Below, piece after piece: positions 27,143 to 35,049 of a stretch of DNA of 64,000 nt (positions are counted from its first letter, which is position 1; the number at the start of each line of letters is the position of its first letter). The translations under genes and the position numbers were made by a program. Origin of the DNA: Chryseobacterium indologenes (GTDB taxonomy: Bacteria; Bacteroidota; Bacteroidia; Flavobacteriales; Weeksellaceae); contig DJTE01000021.1 of the NCBI GenBank assembly GCA_002439165.1, forward strand, positions 124,001 through 188,000. Direction: 5' to 3'. Under the pieces are notes generated by a model. That model was not told the origin of the DNA. It worked only from the letters and a program-made list of their open reading frames with translations, and did not search any database.

Positions 27143-28057
27143 TTACTGAGTAATATTGATATTTCTCGGGTGGTAGCTCAGGATAACATCCCGCAGTTCT
27201 TCCGTTTTCAGGTGCGTGTAGATTTCCGTGGTGGTAATGCTTGAATGTCCCAGCATTTCCTGGATATAACGGAGGTCTGCACCATTCTGAAGCAGGTGTG
27301 TTGCAAAAGAATGTCTGAAGGTATGCGGAGATATTTTCTTACTTACCCCGGCCTTATCCGTAAGTTCCTTGATGATCAGAAATACGATCACCCTGGACAT
27401 GGATGTTCCGCGGCTGTTCAGAAACAGCGTGTCCTCATACTTTTTGTTGATTTTACTTTTTGAGCGTACCTCTTTAATGTAGGTTTCCAGAAGTTCAGCA
27501 GTATAATCGGCCAGAGGAACAAAACGCGTTTTGTTTCCTTTTCCGTTTACTTTGATGTACTGTTCTTTGAAATTGATATTCGATATTTTAAGATCGATCA
27601 GCTCGGATACACGGAGCCCGCATCCATAAAGGACCTCTATAATGCAGTGATTTCTCTTTCCCAGTTCTGTATTTACCTCAATGGCCGCAATAATCTTATT
27701 GATATCCTGCAGGCTTAAGGTATCCGGTAAATACAACCCCAGTTTAGGACCTTCAAGAAGTGCCGCAGGATTATCTTCTCTGAACTCGTCTTCAAGTAGA
27801 AACTTAAAGAAGGCTTTTATAGAAGAGATCCACCTGGCTTGAGACCTTTCACTGAATTTCTGTTTGGAAAGATTGAAAATATACTCCTGTAAATTTTCGT
27901 AGCCTATAGTGTCCGGGCCGACGTTTGCCAGATCTTCTACGGCGTAATCTTTTAATTTTTTAATGTCTCGAATATAGGCATCGAGAGTGTTTTCTGAAAA
28001 ATTTCTTTCGAAACGAAGAAATATTTCAAAATCTTTGATCTTTTCATCCCAAGTCAT
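27143..28057 (-). CDS. xerD: Tyrosine recombinase XerD
   Basis: A 304-aa site-specific recombinase for chromosome dimer resolution at dif. The N-terminal SAM-like domain (FLRFERNFSENTLDAYIRDI) and the catalytic domain are complete: Arg in GCGLRVSELI, Lys in KGNKTRFVPL, HxxR in HTFRHSFATHLL, His in LGHSSITTTEIYTHL and the final Tyr in that same segment. There are no integron or phage genes around it, so it is the housekeeping enzyme. It lies 6 bp after the dCMP deaminase stop codon, in the same operon. Confidence 0.93.
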   Translation of the reverse strand: MTWDEKIKDFEIFLRFERNFSENTLDAYIRDIKKLKDYAVEDLANVGPDTIGYENLQEYIFNLSKQKFSERSQARWISSIKAFFKFLLEDEFREDNPAALLEGPKLGLYLPDTLSLQDINKIIAAIEVNTELGKRNHCIIEVLYGCGLRVSELIDLKISNINFKEQYIKVNGKGNKTRFVPLADYTAELLETYIKEVRSKSKINKKYEDTLFLNSRGTSMSRVIVFLIIKELTDKAGVSKKISPHTFRHSFATHLLQNGADLRYIQEMLGHSSITTTEIYTHLKTEELRDVILSYHPRNINITQ

Positions 28058-28063
28058 TTGTGC

Positions 28064-28486
28064 TTATTTTTTTAGTTCACAGTCCGATATTTGTTCTATT
28101 TCAATGTTATGGTTTCTCAGGAACGATATTCCGTCGTCATCCGAATACTCATTAATATACACCAGTCTTGTAATTCCTGCCTGCAGGATCAGTTTGCTGC
28201 ATTCTTTGCACGGCGAAAGTGTTAAATATAACGTCGCACCATGAGCAGACTGAGTGGAAGCGGCCAGTTTTAATATGGCATTGGCTTCTGCATGAAGTAC
28301 ATACCAGTGTGTTTTTCCCTCTTCATCTTCACAGCAGTTTTCGAACCCCGAAGGAGTTCCGTTGTAACCATCTGAAATAATCATCCTATCTTTTACGATA
28401 AGAGCTCCTACCTGTTTTCTCTTACAGTAGGATAGTTTTGCCCATTCCTGGGCCATTTTTAGATAAGCTTTGTCAAACTTATTCAT
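28064..28486 (-). CDS. Deoxycytidylate (dCMP) deaminase
   Basis: A 140-aa zinc enzyme converting dCMP to dUMP for thymidylate synthesis. The zinc and proton-shuttle motif is HAEANAIL, and the second ligand pair lies in SPCKECSKLI. NGTPSGFENCCEDEEGKTHW is the family segment that carries substrate contacts. Its length is close to ComEB-type enzymes. It is immediately upstream of xerD on the same strand (6-bp gap). Confidence 0.94.
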   Translation of the reverse strand: MNKFDKAYLKMAQEWAKLSYCKRKQVGALIVKDRMIISDGYNGTPSGFENCCEDEEGKTHWYVLHAEANAILKLAASTQSAHGATLYLTLSPCKECSKLILQAGITRLVYINEYSDDDGISFLRNHNIEIEQISDCELKK

Positions 28487-28529
28487 ACCGCAGCATTAGT
28501 TTTTTCGAAATAATTTGGATTAAAAATCT

Positions 28530-29297
28530 TTAGAAGTTGGGCTTTCTTTTCTCAAGGAAAGCGGTCACTCCTTCTTTCTTATCTGCCATATCAAAAAGCT
28601 TTCCGAAAGATTGGATCTCTGTTTCAAAGCCTTTATCCGTGTCAGATAAGTTTACGGCCTGTATGGCCTTGGAAATTGCCATTGGTGAGTTGGTGGCAAT
28701 GGTTCCTGCTAATTCTTTTGTTTTGGTTAATAAATCTTCAATAGGGTATACTTCATTTACCAGTCCGATCTCTTTTGCTTTCTGCGCCGGGATCATTTTG
28801 GCTGAGAAGATCATTTCGTTGGCAATACCTTTTCCTACAAGCTTCGGAAGCCTTTGAGTTCCTCCATAACCGGGAATAAGTCCTAAGGTTACTTCAGGAA
28901 GTCCGAGTCTGGCATTTTCCGATGCATATCTGATATGGCATGCCATAGCAAGCTCTAAACCTCCCCCTAATGCAAAACCGTTTACGGCAGCAATTACAGG
29001 TTTAGATAGGTTTTCAATTTTGTTGAACAGGGTGTTTTGCCCGTTTCTGGCCAGTTCCTCGGCTTTTTCCTGTCCAAAATCACTGAATTCTTTAATATCT
29101 GCCCCGGCGACAAATGATTTCTCTCCGCTTCCTGTCAGAATAATCACTCTGCAGGTATTGTCTGCGTTAAGTTCATCCATTGCAGAACTGATTTCCTGAA
29201 TCGTTTTTGCATTTAAAGCGTTTAAACTTTCAGGTCTGTTTATGGTGATAACAGCTAGTTTGTCCTCTTTTTCTAATAATATATTATCGTAACTCAT
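28530..29297 (-). CDS. Enoyl-CoA hydratase, crotonase family
   Basis: A 255-aa crotonase-fold enzyme hydrating enoyl-CoA in fatty-acid oxidation or a related pathway. The oxyanion-hole segments are KSFVAGADIKEFSD and NGFALGGGLELAMACHIRYA. The catalytic glutamates lie in GGGLELA and LGLPEVTLGLIPGYGGTQRL. There are no other beta-oxidation genes nearby. It sits 43 bp upstream of the deaminase gene, so it may lead that operon. Confidence 0.93.
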   Translation of the reverse strand: MSYDNILLEKEDKLAVITINRPESLNALNAKTIQEISSAMDELNADNTCRVIILTGSGEKSFVAGADIKEFSDFGQEKAEELARNGQNTLFNKIENLSKPVIAAVNGFALGGGLELAMACHIRYASENARLGLPEVTLGLIPGYGGTQRLPKLVGKGIANEMIFSAKMIPAQKAKEIGLVNEVYPIEDLLTKTKELAGTIATNSPMAISKAIQAVNLSDTDKGFETEIQSFGKLFDMADKKEGVTAFLEKRKPNF

Positions 29298-29346
29298 TTT
29301 CCACTTTGAAATATTATTTTCTGCAAATTATGAATTTTTTATAAAA

Positions 29347-29378
29347 AAAAGGAAAAAATGTTAGTTTTTTTTCCTTTT
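29347..29378 (-). terminator. Terminator after katA
   Basis: AAAAGGAAAAAA (29347-29358) is complementary to TTTTTTCCTTTT (29367-29378). On the minus strand it follows the catalase stop by 24 bp and ends in a T-rich arm. Confidence 0.65.
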
Positions 29379-29401
29379 AATTGATTTATCTTTCAAAATA
29401 C

Positions 29402-30889
29402 TTATTTTGAGTGATTCATCATATTTGCATCAATGTTGATGTTCAGCTGTGATGCCACTTTCATGCCAAGCTCTATATTTGTCCTGAAAAAGTGACATAA
29501 CTGGCGGTTGATAATTTCATCTCTCTTAGGCCCGCTGATGCCCTTCATACTTCCCACAATATTGCTGATCAGGTGTTCCCTGTCTTCAGCAGTCATTGCT
29601 TTTGTATATAAAAGTCCAGGCTGGGTATAGTGATCGTCATCGTTTTCATTTCGGTTGTAGTAGGCTACATGAGCGCTATCCAGTTCATACTCATAGCCTT
29701 TGTAGGCAGGATCAGGTTTGATGTCATCAAAGCTGTTCGGGTAATAATTCGGTTTATCCTGATAGTGGCTTGAATCTGCCATAAATCCATCACGCTGGTA
29801 ATTGTTAACAGCAAAAGGGCAGCGGTTCACTTCCAGCTGGTGGGCATTTACCCCCACTCTGTATCTGTGGGCATCCGGATAGGAGAATAATCTTCCCTGA
29901 AGCATTTTATCCGGTGAAAAGCTGATTCCGTCAATCAGGCTGCTCGGTGAGAAAACGGACTGTTCCACATGGGCGAAATAGTTGACAGGCACTTCATTCA
30001 GCTCCATTTCTCCCACTTCAATTAACGGGAAATCGTCATGAGACCATACTTTGGTAACATCGAAAGGGTTCCATCTGAAATCTCTGGCCTGTTCCTCTGT
30101 CATTACCTGAATATACATTGTCCATTTAGGAAAATCTCCGTTTTCAATTGCATTGCAGAGATCTTCCTGAGCGAAATCAGGATTTTCTCCTGCCATCTTT
30201 ACAGCATCTGCATCCGTGAAGTTTTTGATTCCCTGTTTGGTTTTAAAGTGGAATTTTACCCATACTCTTTCATTCTGACTGTTGATCATGGAAAAAGTAT
30301 GAGACCCGAATCCGTGCATATGTCTGTAACCATAAGGAGTTCCTCTGTCAGACATCAGAATAAGGACCTGGTGAAGGGATTCAGGGTTAAGACTCCAGAA
30401 ATCCCACATCATCGTAGCACTTTTCAGATTGGTTTTCGGTACTCTTTTCTGAGTGTGGATAAAGTCCGGGAATTTTTTGGCATCTTTGATAAAAAACACT
30501 GGGGTATTGTTGCCTACAAGGTCCCAGTTTCCGTCCTCAGTATAAAATTTTAGAGCAAATCCTCTCGGATCTCTTGCGGTATCTGCACTTCCTTTTTCGC
30601 CTCCCACAGTAGAGAACCGGGCAAACATTCTGCACGAATTTCCTGCTTTTGAAAATAATTTGGCTCTGGTGTACCGGCTGATATCATGGGTCACGGTAAA
30701 TGTTCCGTACGCTCCGCTCCCTTTGGCATGTACAATCCTTTCAGGGATTCTTTCTCTAACGAAATGTGCAAGATTTTCCTGAAGGATAAAATCCTGAAGG
30801 AGTACCGGACCTCTCGGACCTACGGTCTGGGAGTCCTGATGTTCAAAATAAGGAGCGCCGTTGCTCAGCGTTAATTTTTTAGAATCCAT
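29402..30889 (-). CDS. katA: Haem catalase, small-subunit clade
   Basis: A 495-aa catalase removing hydrogen peroxide in the cytoplasm. The distal haem His is in RIVHAKGSGAYGTFTVTHD, the Asn in DGNWDLVGNNTPVFFI and the haem-ligand Tyr in RLFSYPDAHRYRVG. Length and motifs fit clade 3. It is divergent from oxyR with a shared 132-bp control region, so peroxide induction by OxyR is very likely. The C-terminus is MMNHSK. Confidence 0.97.
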   Translation of the reverse strand: MDSKKLTLSNGAPYFEHQDSQTVGPRGPVLLQDFILQENLAHFVRERIPERIVHAKGSGAYGTFTVTHDISRYTRAKLFSKAGNSCRMFARFSTVGGEKGSADTARDPRGFALKFYTEDGNWDLVGNNTPVFFIKDAKKFPDFIHTQKRVPKTNLKSATMMWDFWSLNPESLHQVLILMSDRGTPYGYRHMHGFGSHTFSMINSQNERVWVKFHFKTKQGIKNFTDADAVKMAGENPDFAQEDLCNAIENGDFPKWTMYIQVMTEEQARDFRWNPFDVTKVWSHDDFPLIEVGEMELNEVPVNYFAHVEQSVFSPSSLIDGISFSPDKMLQGRLFSYPDAHRYRVGVNAHQLEVNRCPFAVNNYQRDGFMADSSHYQDKPNYYPNSFDDIKPDPAYKGYEYELDSAHVAYYNRNENDDDHYTQPGLLYTKAMTAEDREHLISNIVGSMKGISGPKRDEIINRQLCHFFRTNIELGMKVASQLNINIDANMMNHSK

Positions 30890-30951
30890 ATAGTTATGAT
30901 TTGTATGATTGTTTTCCCTTGTATGCTGTTATATACAGACGTATTAAATAT

Positions 30952-31010
30952 CAAATTTACTTGAATTTTTGATTGCTGATAGCAAAAACATCATATCTTT
31001 GTAATAGATA
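30952..31010. promoter_or_regulatory. Overlapping divergent katA and oxyR promoters with two dyads
   Basis: Leftward (katA): TAAATTTG on the minus strand at 30952-30959, with an upstream TTTTTG at 30983-30988. Rightward (oxyR): TTTTTG at 30966-30971 and TATCTTTG at 30994-31001. Between and within them lie TTGCT-GAT-AGCAA (30973-30985) and TATCT-N7-AGATA (30994-31010, fitting T-N11-A-type LysR boxes). OxyR bound here could control both genes. Confidence 0.65.
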
Positions 31011-31021
31011 ATATTAATCAG

Positions 31022-31972
31022 ATGAACATTCAGCAATTGGAGTATCTTATCGCAGTAGATAAGTATAAACATTTTGGTAAAGCGGCTCAGGCATGCTTCA
31101 TTACACAGCCTACCCTAAGTGCAATGATACAAAAATTTGAGGATGAACTGGATGTGAAAGTTTTCGACAGAACCACGCACCCGATCCGTACCACGGATGT
31201 TGGCCTTCAGATCATTGATCAGGCAAAGGTAATAATAGAATCTGTCAATGAACTGAAAAATAAAGCCAATCTTTTAAATAATATTCTGGGCGGTACCATC
31301 AATCTGGGAATCATTCCTACCGTTTCTTCTTTCATCCTGCCCACTGAAATTTTTAAATTCCTGGAACAGAATCCGAAAATCCAGATGAATGTAAAGGAAA
31401 TGACTACGGATAATATTATCAAAGCACTCAAAGCAGGTGAACTGGATGCAGGAATTATCTCTACTCCTTATGATACCGCAGATGAGTTTTACCAGGATTT
31501 TCTGTTCAATGAAGAGCTAATGATATACAGTTCCAACACGGAAGCCAATAAAAAGAATTCATACATTATTCCTGAAGAACTGAATGTGGAAAAAGTATGG
31601 CTTCTGGAAGAAGGAAACTGTCTGAGAAACCAGTTTGAAAATATCTGCCACCTGAAAGAAAATACTCTGAAGCCTAAAAATTTAGATTTCCTGGCATCCA
31701 ACATTCAGACTCTGGTGCATATGGTAGACAAAGTGGGAGGAATCAGTATTCTGCCTGAATTGGCATTGAGCCAGCTTTCCGAAGAACAGAAGAAAAATGT
31801 GTTCAGGTTCAAAAAACCTTTCCCATACAGGGAGATCAGCATTATTTATTATAAGCCTACCTTCAAGCAGAAGATCATAGACGAATTATCACACTCTATT
31901 AAAAATTCTCTGGAACTTAAACTGAACTATCACGAAAGTCCTAAAGAATTTGTGAGCATCAAGCCGCAGTAA
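31022..31972 (+). CDS. oxyR: Peroxide-sensing LysR regulator OxyR
   Basis: A 316-aa LysR-type regulator. The winged helix (1-65) has MNIQQLEYLIAVDKYKHFGK and TQPTLSAMIQKFEDEL. The redox pair is clear: C200 and C209 in GNCLRNQFENIC, the same 9-residue spacing as Cys199/Cys208 of E. coli OxyR. Oxidation to a disulfide would switch DNA binding. It faces katA and probably controls it and itself through the intervening dyads. A C-terminal tail is slightly longer than in E. coli. Confidence 0.95.
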   Translation: MNIQQLEYLIAVDKYKHFGKAAQACFITQPTLSAMIQKFEDELDVKVFDRTTHPIRTTDVGLQIIDQAKVIIESVNELKNKANLLNNILGGTINLGIIPTVSSFILPTEIFKFLEQNPKIQMNVKEMTTDNIIKALKAGELDAGIISTPYDTADEFYQDFLFNEELMIYSSNTEANKKNSYIIPEELNVEKVWLLEEGNCLRNQFENICHLKENTLKPKNLDFLASNIQTLVHMVDKVGGISILPELALSQLSEEQKKNVFRFKKPFPYREISIIYYKPTFKQKIIDELSHSIKNSLELKLNYHESPKEFVSIKPQ

Positions 31973-32034
31973 GCGAAGAGCTTAAAATGATATAAGTCAT
32001 TAATTTCAAGAAAAATATAATTAGTAAACAAAAA

Positions 32035-32067
32035 TTTTGAGTATTAAGAAAATAGTACTTAAATTTG
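32035..32067 (+). promoter_or_regulatory. Promoter of metK
   Basis: TTTTG at 32035-32039, a 20-nt spacer, then TAAATTTG at 32060-32067. The expected start is near 32074, just ahead of the riboswitch. Confidence 0.75.
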
Positions 32068-32080
32068 CACACGTTTATGA

Positions 32081-32133
32081 ACGAGGAAAAATTTGACCTG
32101 ATTGCAACCTCTATAAAAAAATGCTAAAACAGT
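32081..32133 (+). promoter_or_regulatory. SAM-II-type riboswitch in the metK leader
   Basis: P1 forms between GAGG (32083-32086) and CCTC (32108-32111). The conserved loop reads ATTTGACCTGATTGCAA, matching the SAM-II core position for position with the same spacing, and GCTAAAACAG (32123-32132) supplies the 3' block. The pseudoknot pairs CTG (32098-32100) with CAG (32130-32132); the sequence I recall for the crystallised SAM-II has CC with GG there, so pairing is kept by covariation. The gene downstream is SAM synthetase, as expected for feedback control. Confidence 0.85.
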
Positions 32134-32204
32134 ATTTCTTTTCCCGGGCAATTTATTCTTAATTTTCTTCCTCTATTTTTTTAATCTAAAAAACAAAGAA
32201 TAAT

Positions 32205-33485
32205 ATGTCTTATTTATTTACGTCTGAATCAGTTTCAGAAGGACACCCGGATAAAATTGCCGATCAGATTTCCGATGCATTAATCGATCATTTTCTGGCT
32301 TATGACAAAAACTCTAAGGTGGCCTGTGAAACACTGGTAACAACCGGACAGGTTGTGCTGGCCGGAGAAGTAAAATCTGATGCCTATCTTGATGTACAGA
32401 CTATTGCAAGAGAAGTAATCAACGGAATAGGGTATACGAAAGGAGAATATATGTTTAACGGAGATTCGTGCGGAGTTATTTCTGCGATTCACGAACAGTC
32501 TCCGGATATTAATCAGGGAGTTGACAGAGCGGTAGCGGATGAATCTTTTGATGCTAAAGCAAATGCTCAGGGAGCAGGAGACCAGGGAATGATGTTCGGA
32601 TATGCTACCAACGAAACTGCCAACTATATGCCGCTTGCGTTAGATCTTGCGCACACCATTCTTAAAGAACTTTCCGCAATCCGAAGAGAAAATAAAGAGA
32701 TTACCTACCTACGTCCTGATGCAAAAAGCCAGGTAACGATTGAGTATTCTGATGACCACAAACCGGTAAGAATTGATTCTATCGTAGTTTCTACCCAGCA
32801 TGATGATTTCGGAACAGAGGAGGAAATGCTGAACAAAATCCGTGAAGATATCAGGAATATCCTTATTCCAAGAGTGGTAGCACAGCAGCCTGATGATATT
32901 AAAGCTTTATTCAATGACGGGATCAAATATCACATCAACCCGACAGGGAAATTTGTAATCGGTGGTCCCCACGGAGATACAGGTCTTACAGGAAGAAAGA
33001 TCATTGTAGATACCTACGGAGGTAAAGGAGCGCACGGAGGTGGAGCTTTCTCAGGAAAAGATCCGTCAAAAGTAGACCGCAGTGCAGCGTATGCAACAAG
33101 ACACATTGCCAAAAACCTTGTAGCGGCGGGAGTTGCTGATGAAGTTCTGGTACAGGTTTCTTATGCAATCGGAGTCGCTGAACCTTGTGGTTTATATATC
33201 AATACTTACGGAACAGCAAAAGTGGATCTTCACGATGGGGATATCGCTAAAAAAGTATCTTCTATCTTTGATTTAAGGCCTTACGCTATCGAACAGCATC
33301 TGAAATTAAGAAACCCGATTTACCAGGAAACAGCTTCTTACGGACATATGGGGAAAGAGCACTATATAGCTGACAAAACGTTCAACAAAGGACAGAAAAA
33401 TGAACTTACCCTAAAGGATCTGGAGTTCTTTACATGGGAAAAACTTGACAAAGTAGACGAAATTAAAGCCGCTTTCGGAATTTAA
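32205..33485 (+). CDS. metK: S-adenosylmethionine synthetase
   Basis: A 426-aa enzyme forming SAM from methionine and ATP. Motifs: ESVSEGHPDKIADQISDALI with the ATP-binding His, GAGDQGMMFGYA (methionine binding), GGAFSGKDPSKVDRSAAYA (P-loop-like) and GGPHGDTGLTGRKIIVDTYG. It is slightly longer than the E. coli enzyme (384 aa), mostly by insertions usual in Bacteroidota. Its leader holds a SAM-responsive riboswitch and it ends at a strong hairpin, so it is a single-gene transcript. Confidence 0.98.
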   Translation: MSYLFTSESVSEGHPDKIADQISDALIDHFLAYDKNSKVACETLVTTGQVVLAGEVKSDAYLDVQTIAREVINGIGYTKGEYMFNGDSCGVISAIHEQSPDINQGVDRAVADESFDAKANAQGAGDQGMMFGYATNETANYMPLALDLAHTILKELSAIRRENKEITYLRPDAKSQVTIEYSDDHKPVRIDSIVVSTQHDDFGTEEEMLNKIREDIRNILIPRVVAQQPDDIKALFNDGIKYHINPTGKFVIGGPHGDTGLTGRKIIVDTYGGKGAHGGGAFSGKDPSKVDRSAAYATRHIAKNLVAAGVADEVLVQVSYAIGVAEPCGLYINTYGTAKVDLHDGDIAKKVSSIFDLRPYAIEQHLKLRNPIYQETASYGHMGKEHYIADKTFNKGQKNELTLKDLEFFTWEKLDKVDEIKAAFGI

Positions 33486-33510
33486 TTTTCTCTCCATCAG
33501 AATAAACAGG

Positions 33511-33544
33511 ACTGCTTTATCTCAGGATAAGGCAGTTTTTTTTA
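33511..33544 (+). terminator. Terminator of metK
   Basis: An 11-bp stem, ACTGCTTTATC (33511-33521) with GATAAGGCAGT (33526-33536) and one G-U pair, loop TCAG, then a run of eight T. Confidence 0.93.
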
Positions 33545-33569
33545 ATTTTACACCCTAAATAGATTAAAG

Positions 33570-34061
33570 ATGATGAGTTTTAGAACAGCAGTTACCTTAT
33601 TTTCCGTGTTTTTCCTTAGTATGACAGCTAAAGCGCAATACACCATGCATAAAATGATCAGCGTAGGATATACATACCAGAATCAGAGTTTTGGAGAAGT
33701 GGGCGGAAAACTGCTTTTCCTGAAGAATGATGATGTAATTTACAGGCTGGGCGGATCTGCCATGATGGGGTCTGCCGATTCAAAATTTGCCATAATGCCC
33801 AAACTCCAGGCCGATGTTCTTCTTAACTTCGAAAAGAATGTAGATTTTTATCATTCTTATTATTTCCTGGTAGGAGCAGAGGGAACCAATAAATATATTG
33901 CCCCTAAAATCGGGATGACGCTTTTTGGGATACTGGATCTCACCGGAGGGTATGCTTTTCCGGTAGGAAATGCCAGATTAAACGGAAAAGAGATGAAGGG
34001 TTTAAATATTAATTTTACATTAAATATCCCTACTGTCTTCCTTCATGACATGTTTAAATGA
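33570..34061 (+). CDS. Small exported beta-barrel-like protein, function unknown
   Basis: A 163-aa protein with a signal peptide (MSFRTAVTLFSVFFLSMTAKAQ; a second ATG at 33573 is equally possible). The mature part alternates aromatic and polar residues (YTMHKMISVGYTYQNQSFGE, DVIYRLGGSAMMGS, IAPKIGMTLFGILDLTGGYA), the pattern of a small outer-membrane barrel. I do not recognise the family. It lies between metK and an ECF sigma gene, in neither operon. Confidence 0.75.
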   Translation: MMSFRTAVTLFSVFFLSMTAKAQYTMHKMISVGYTYQNQSFGEVGGKLLFLKNDDVIYRLGGSAMMGSADSKFAIMPKLQADVLLNFEKNVDFYHSYYFLVGAEGTNKYIAPKIGMTLFGILDLTGGYAFPVGNARLNGKEMKGLNINFTLNIPTVFLHDMFK

Positions 34062-34258
34062 TTTTTTTTAAATTCTTTTGTAAAAATTTAATAATAGGTT
34101 AACAGTTATTAAAAAATTATTATATTTACACCATATAATAATTGTACCGCCTATTGATTTTACTTTACTCTGAAAAACTGTTTTGTATTTACAGCTAGGA
34201 CCAGATGAAATATCTGGAGGATTGCTGGTCTGCAAATATTTTATTATTGAGAAGAGTT

Positions 34259-34849
34259 ATGAAATCAAAATCGGACAGCTTACTAATTTCCCTTTATCAG
34301 AAAGGAGACGAGGAGGCCTTATCAACCCTTATCCATCGTCATCAGAGAGAACTGTTTACATTCATTTTTTACAAAATTAATGATGAAGATCTGGCCAATG
34401 ATGTCTTTCAGGATACATTCATAAAAATTATTGTGATGTTGAAAGAAGGGCGTTACAACGAAGAAGGAAAATTTATTCTTTGGGCAAAGAGGATCGCGCA
34501 CAACCTTATTATTGATCATTTCAGAGTGAAAGCCAAAAACGTTAAAGTTTCAGAAACTACTTTTGAAACCGACGAGTATTCTATTTTTGACCTGATCAGA
34601 GAACCTTCGGAAAATATTGAAGATCACCTGGTGACGCTTCAGATTCAGGAAGACCTGTTAAAAATGCTTCAGTTTCTGCCTCAGAACCAGCAGGAAGTTA
34701 TTAAACTGAGATTTTTTGACGGATTAAGCTTCAAAGAAATCGCCGATCATACCAATATGAGTATCAATACCACCCTGGGCAGAGTGCGGTATGCACTGAT
34801 TAACCTGAGAAAAATCATGGACGAAAATAATATTGTATTGACACGATAG
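34259..34849 (+). CDS. RNA polymerase sigma factor, ECF type
   Basis: A 196-aa alternative sigma factor. I place the start at the ATG at 34259 (MKSKSDSLLISLYQKGDEEA); a longer reading from 34205 would add 18 residues with no family support. The sigma-2 domain has QRELFTFIFYKINDEDLAND and VFQDTFIKI; the sigma-4 domain has FLPQNQQEVIKLRFFDGLSF and KEIADHTNMSINTTLGRVRY. There is no anti-sigma gene next to it, only a 44-codon ORF 48 bp downstream. Target promoters are unknown. Confidence 0.93.
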   Translation: MKSKSDSLLISLYQKGDEEALSTLIHRHQRELFTFIFYKINDEDLANDVFQDTFIKIIVMLKEGRYNEEGKFILWAKRIAHNLIIDHFRVKAKNVKVSETTFETDEYSIFDLIREPSENIEDHLVTLQIQEDLLKMLQFLPQNQQEVIKLRFFDGLSFKEIADHTNMSINTTLGRVRYALINLRKIMDENNIVLTR

Positions 34850-34897
34850 GATAATATTTTTAAAATTTTCACGTTTAAAGGAAAACATACTTCGCCT

Positions 34898-35032
34898 ATG
34901 AAAAAAAATGATTCCTTAAAAGTGAAAACTTTGAAACCTAAGAAACAAACAATTGATTTTTTGCTCAGCTATTCCAAAAGCCTTGAGGTAGTAAAAACCA
35001 GGGCCAGGAATTATCCGATTTCCAAAAATTAA
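34898..35032 (+). CDS. 44-aa small protein after the sigma gene
   Basis: ATG at 34898 to TAA at 35032 encodes a basic 44-residue protein, beginning MKKNDSLKVKTLKPKKQTID and continuing FLLSYSKSLEVVKTRARNYP. It has no signal peptide or membrane segment. From memory, short flavobacterial ORFs with an xIDFLLSYSKSLEV core recur across the genus, which argues that it is real, but I could not check. It is probably co-transcribed with the ECF sigma gene, 48 bp upstream. Function unknown; an interaction with the sigma factor is conceivable. Confidence 0.6.
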   Translation: MKKNDSLKVKTLKPKKQTIDFLLSYSKSLEVVKTRARNYPISKN

Positions 35033-35035
35033 AAT

Positions 35036-35043
35036 TAACTTTG
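35036..35043 (+). promoter_or_regulatory. -7 box just ahead of the HAD gene
   Basis: TAACTTTG fits TAnnTTTG. Transcription would begin near 35050, which excludes the TTG at 35041 as start codon and makes the mRNA leaderless or nearly so. Confidence 0.5.
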
Positions 35044-35049
35044 TGCTGT

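Noticed and set aside
27143..28057. Tyrosine recombinase as a sign of an integrated element
   Set aside because: Length, motifs and operon with dCMP deaminase fit housekeeping XerD; no att-like repeats, tRNA or phage genes are nearby.
34205..34258. Upstream extension of the ECF sigma factor by 18 residues
   Set aside because: The extension has no similarity to sigma-2 starts; the ATG at 34259 begins the usual N-terminus.
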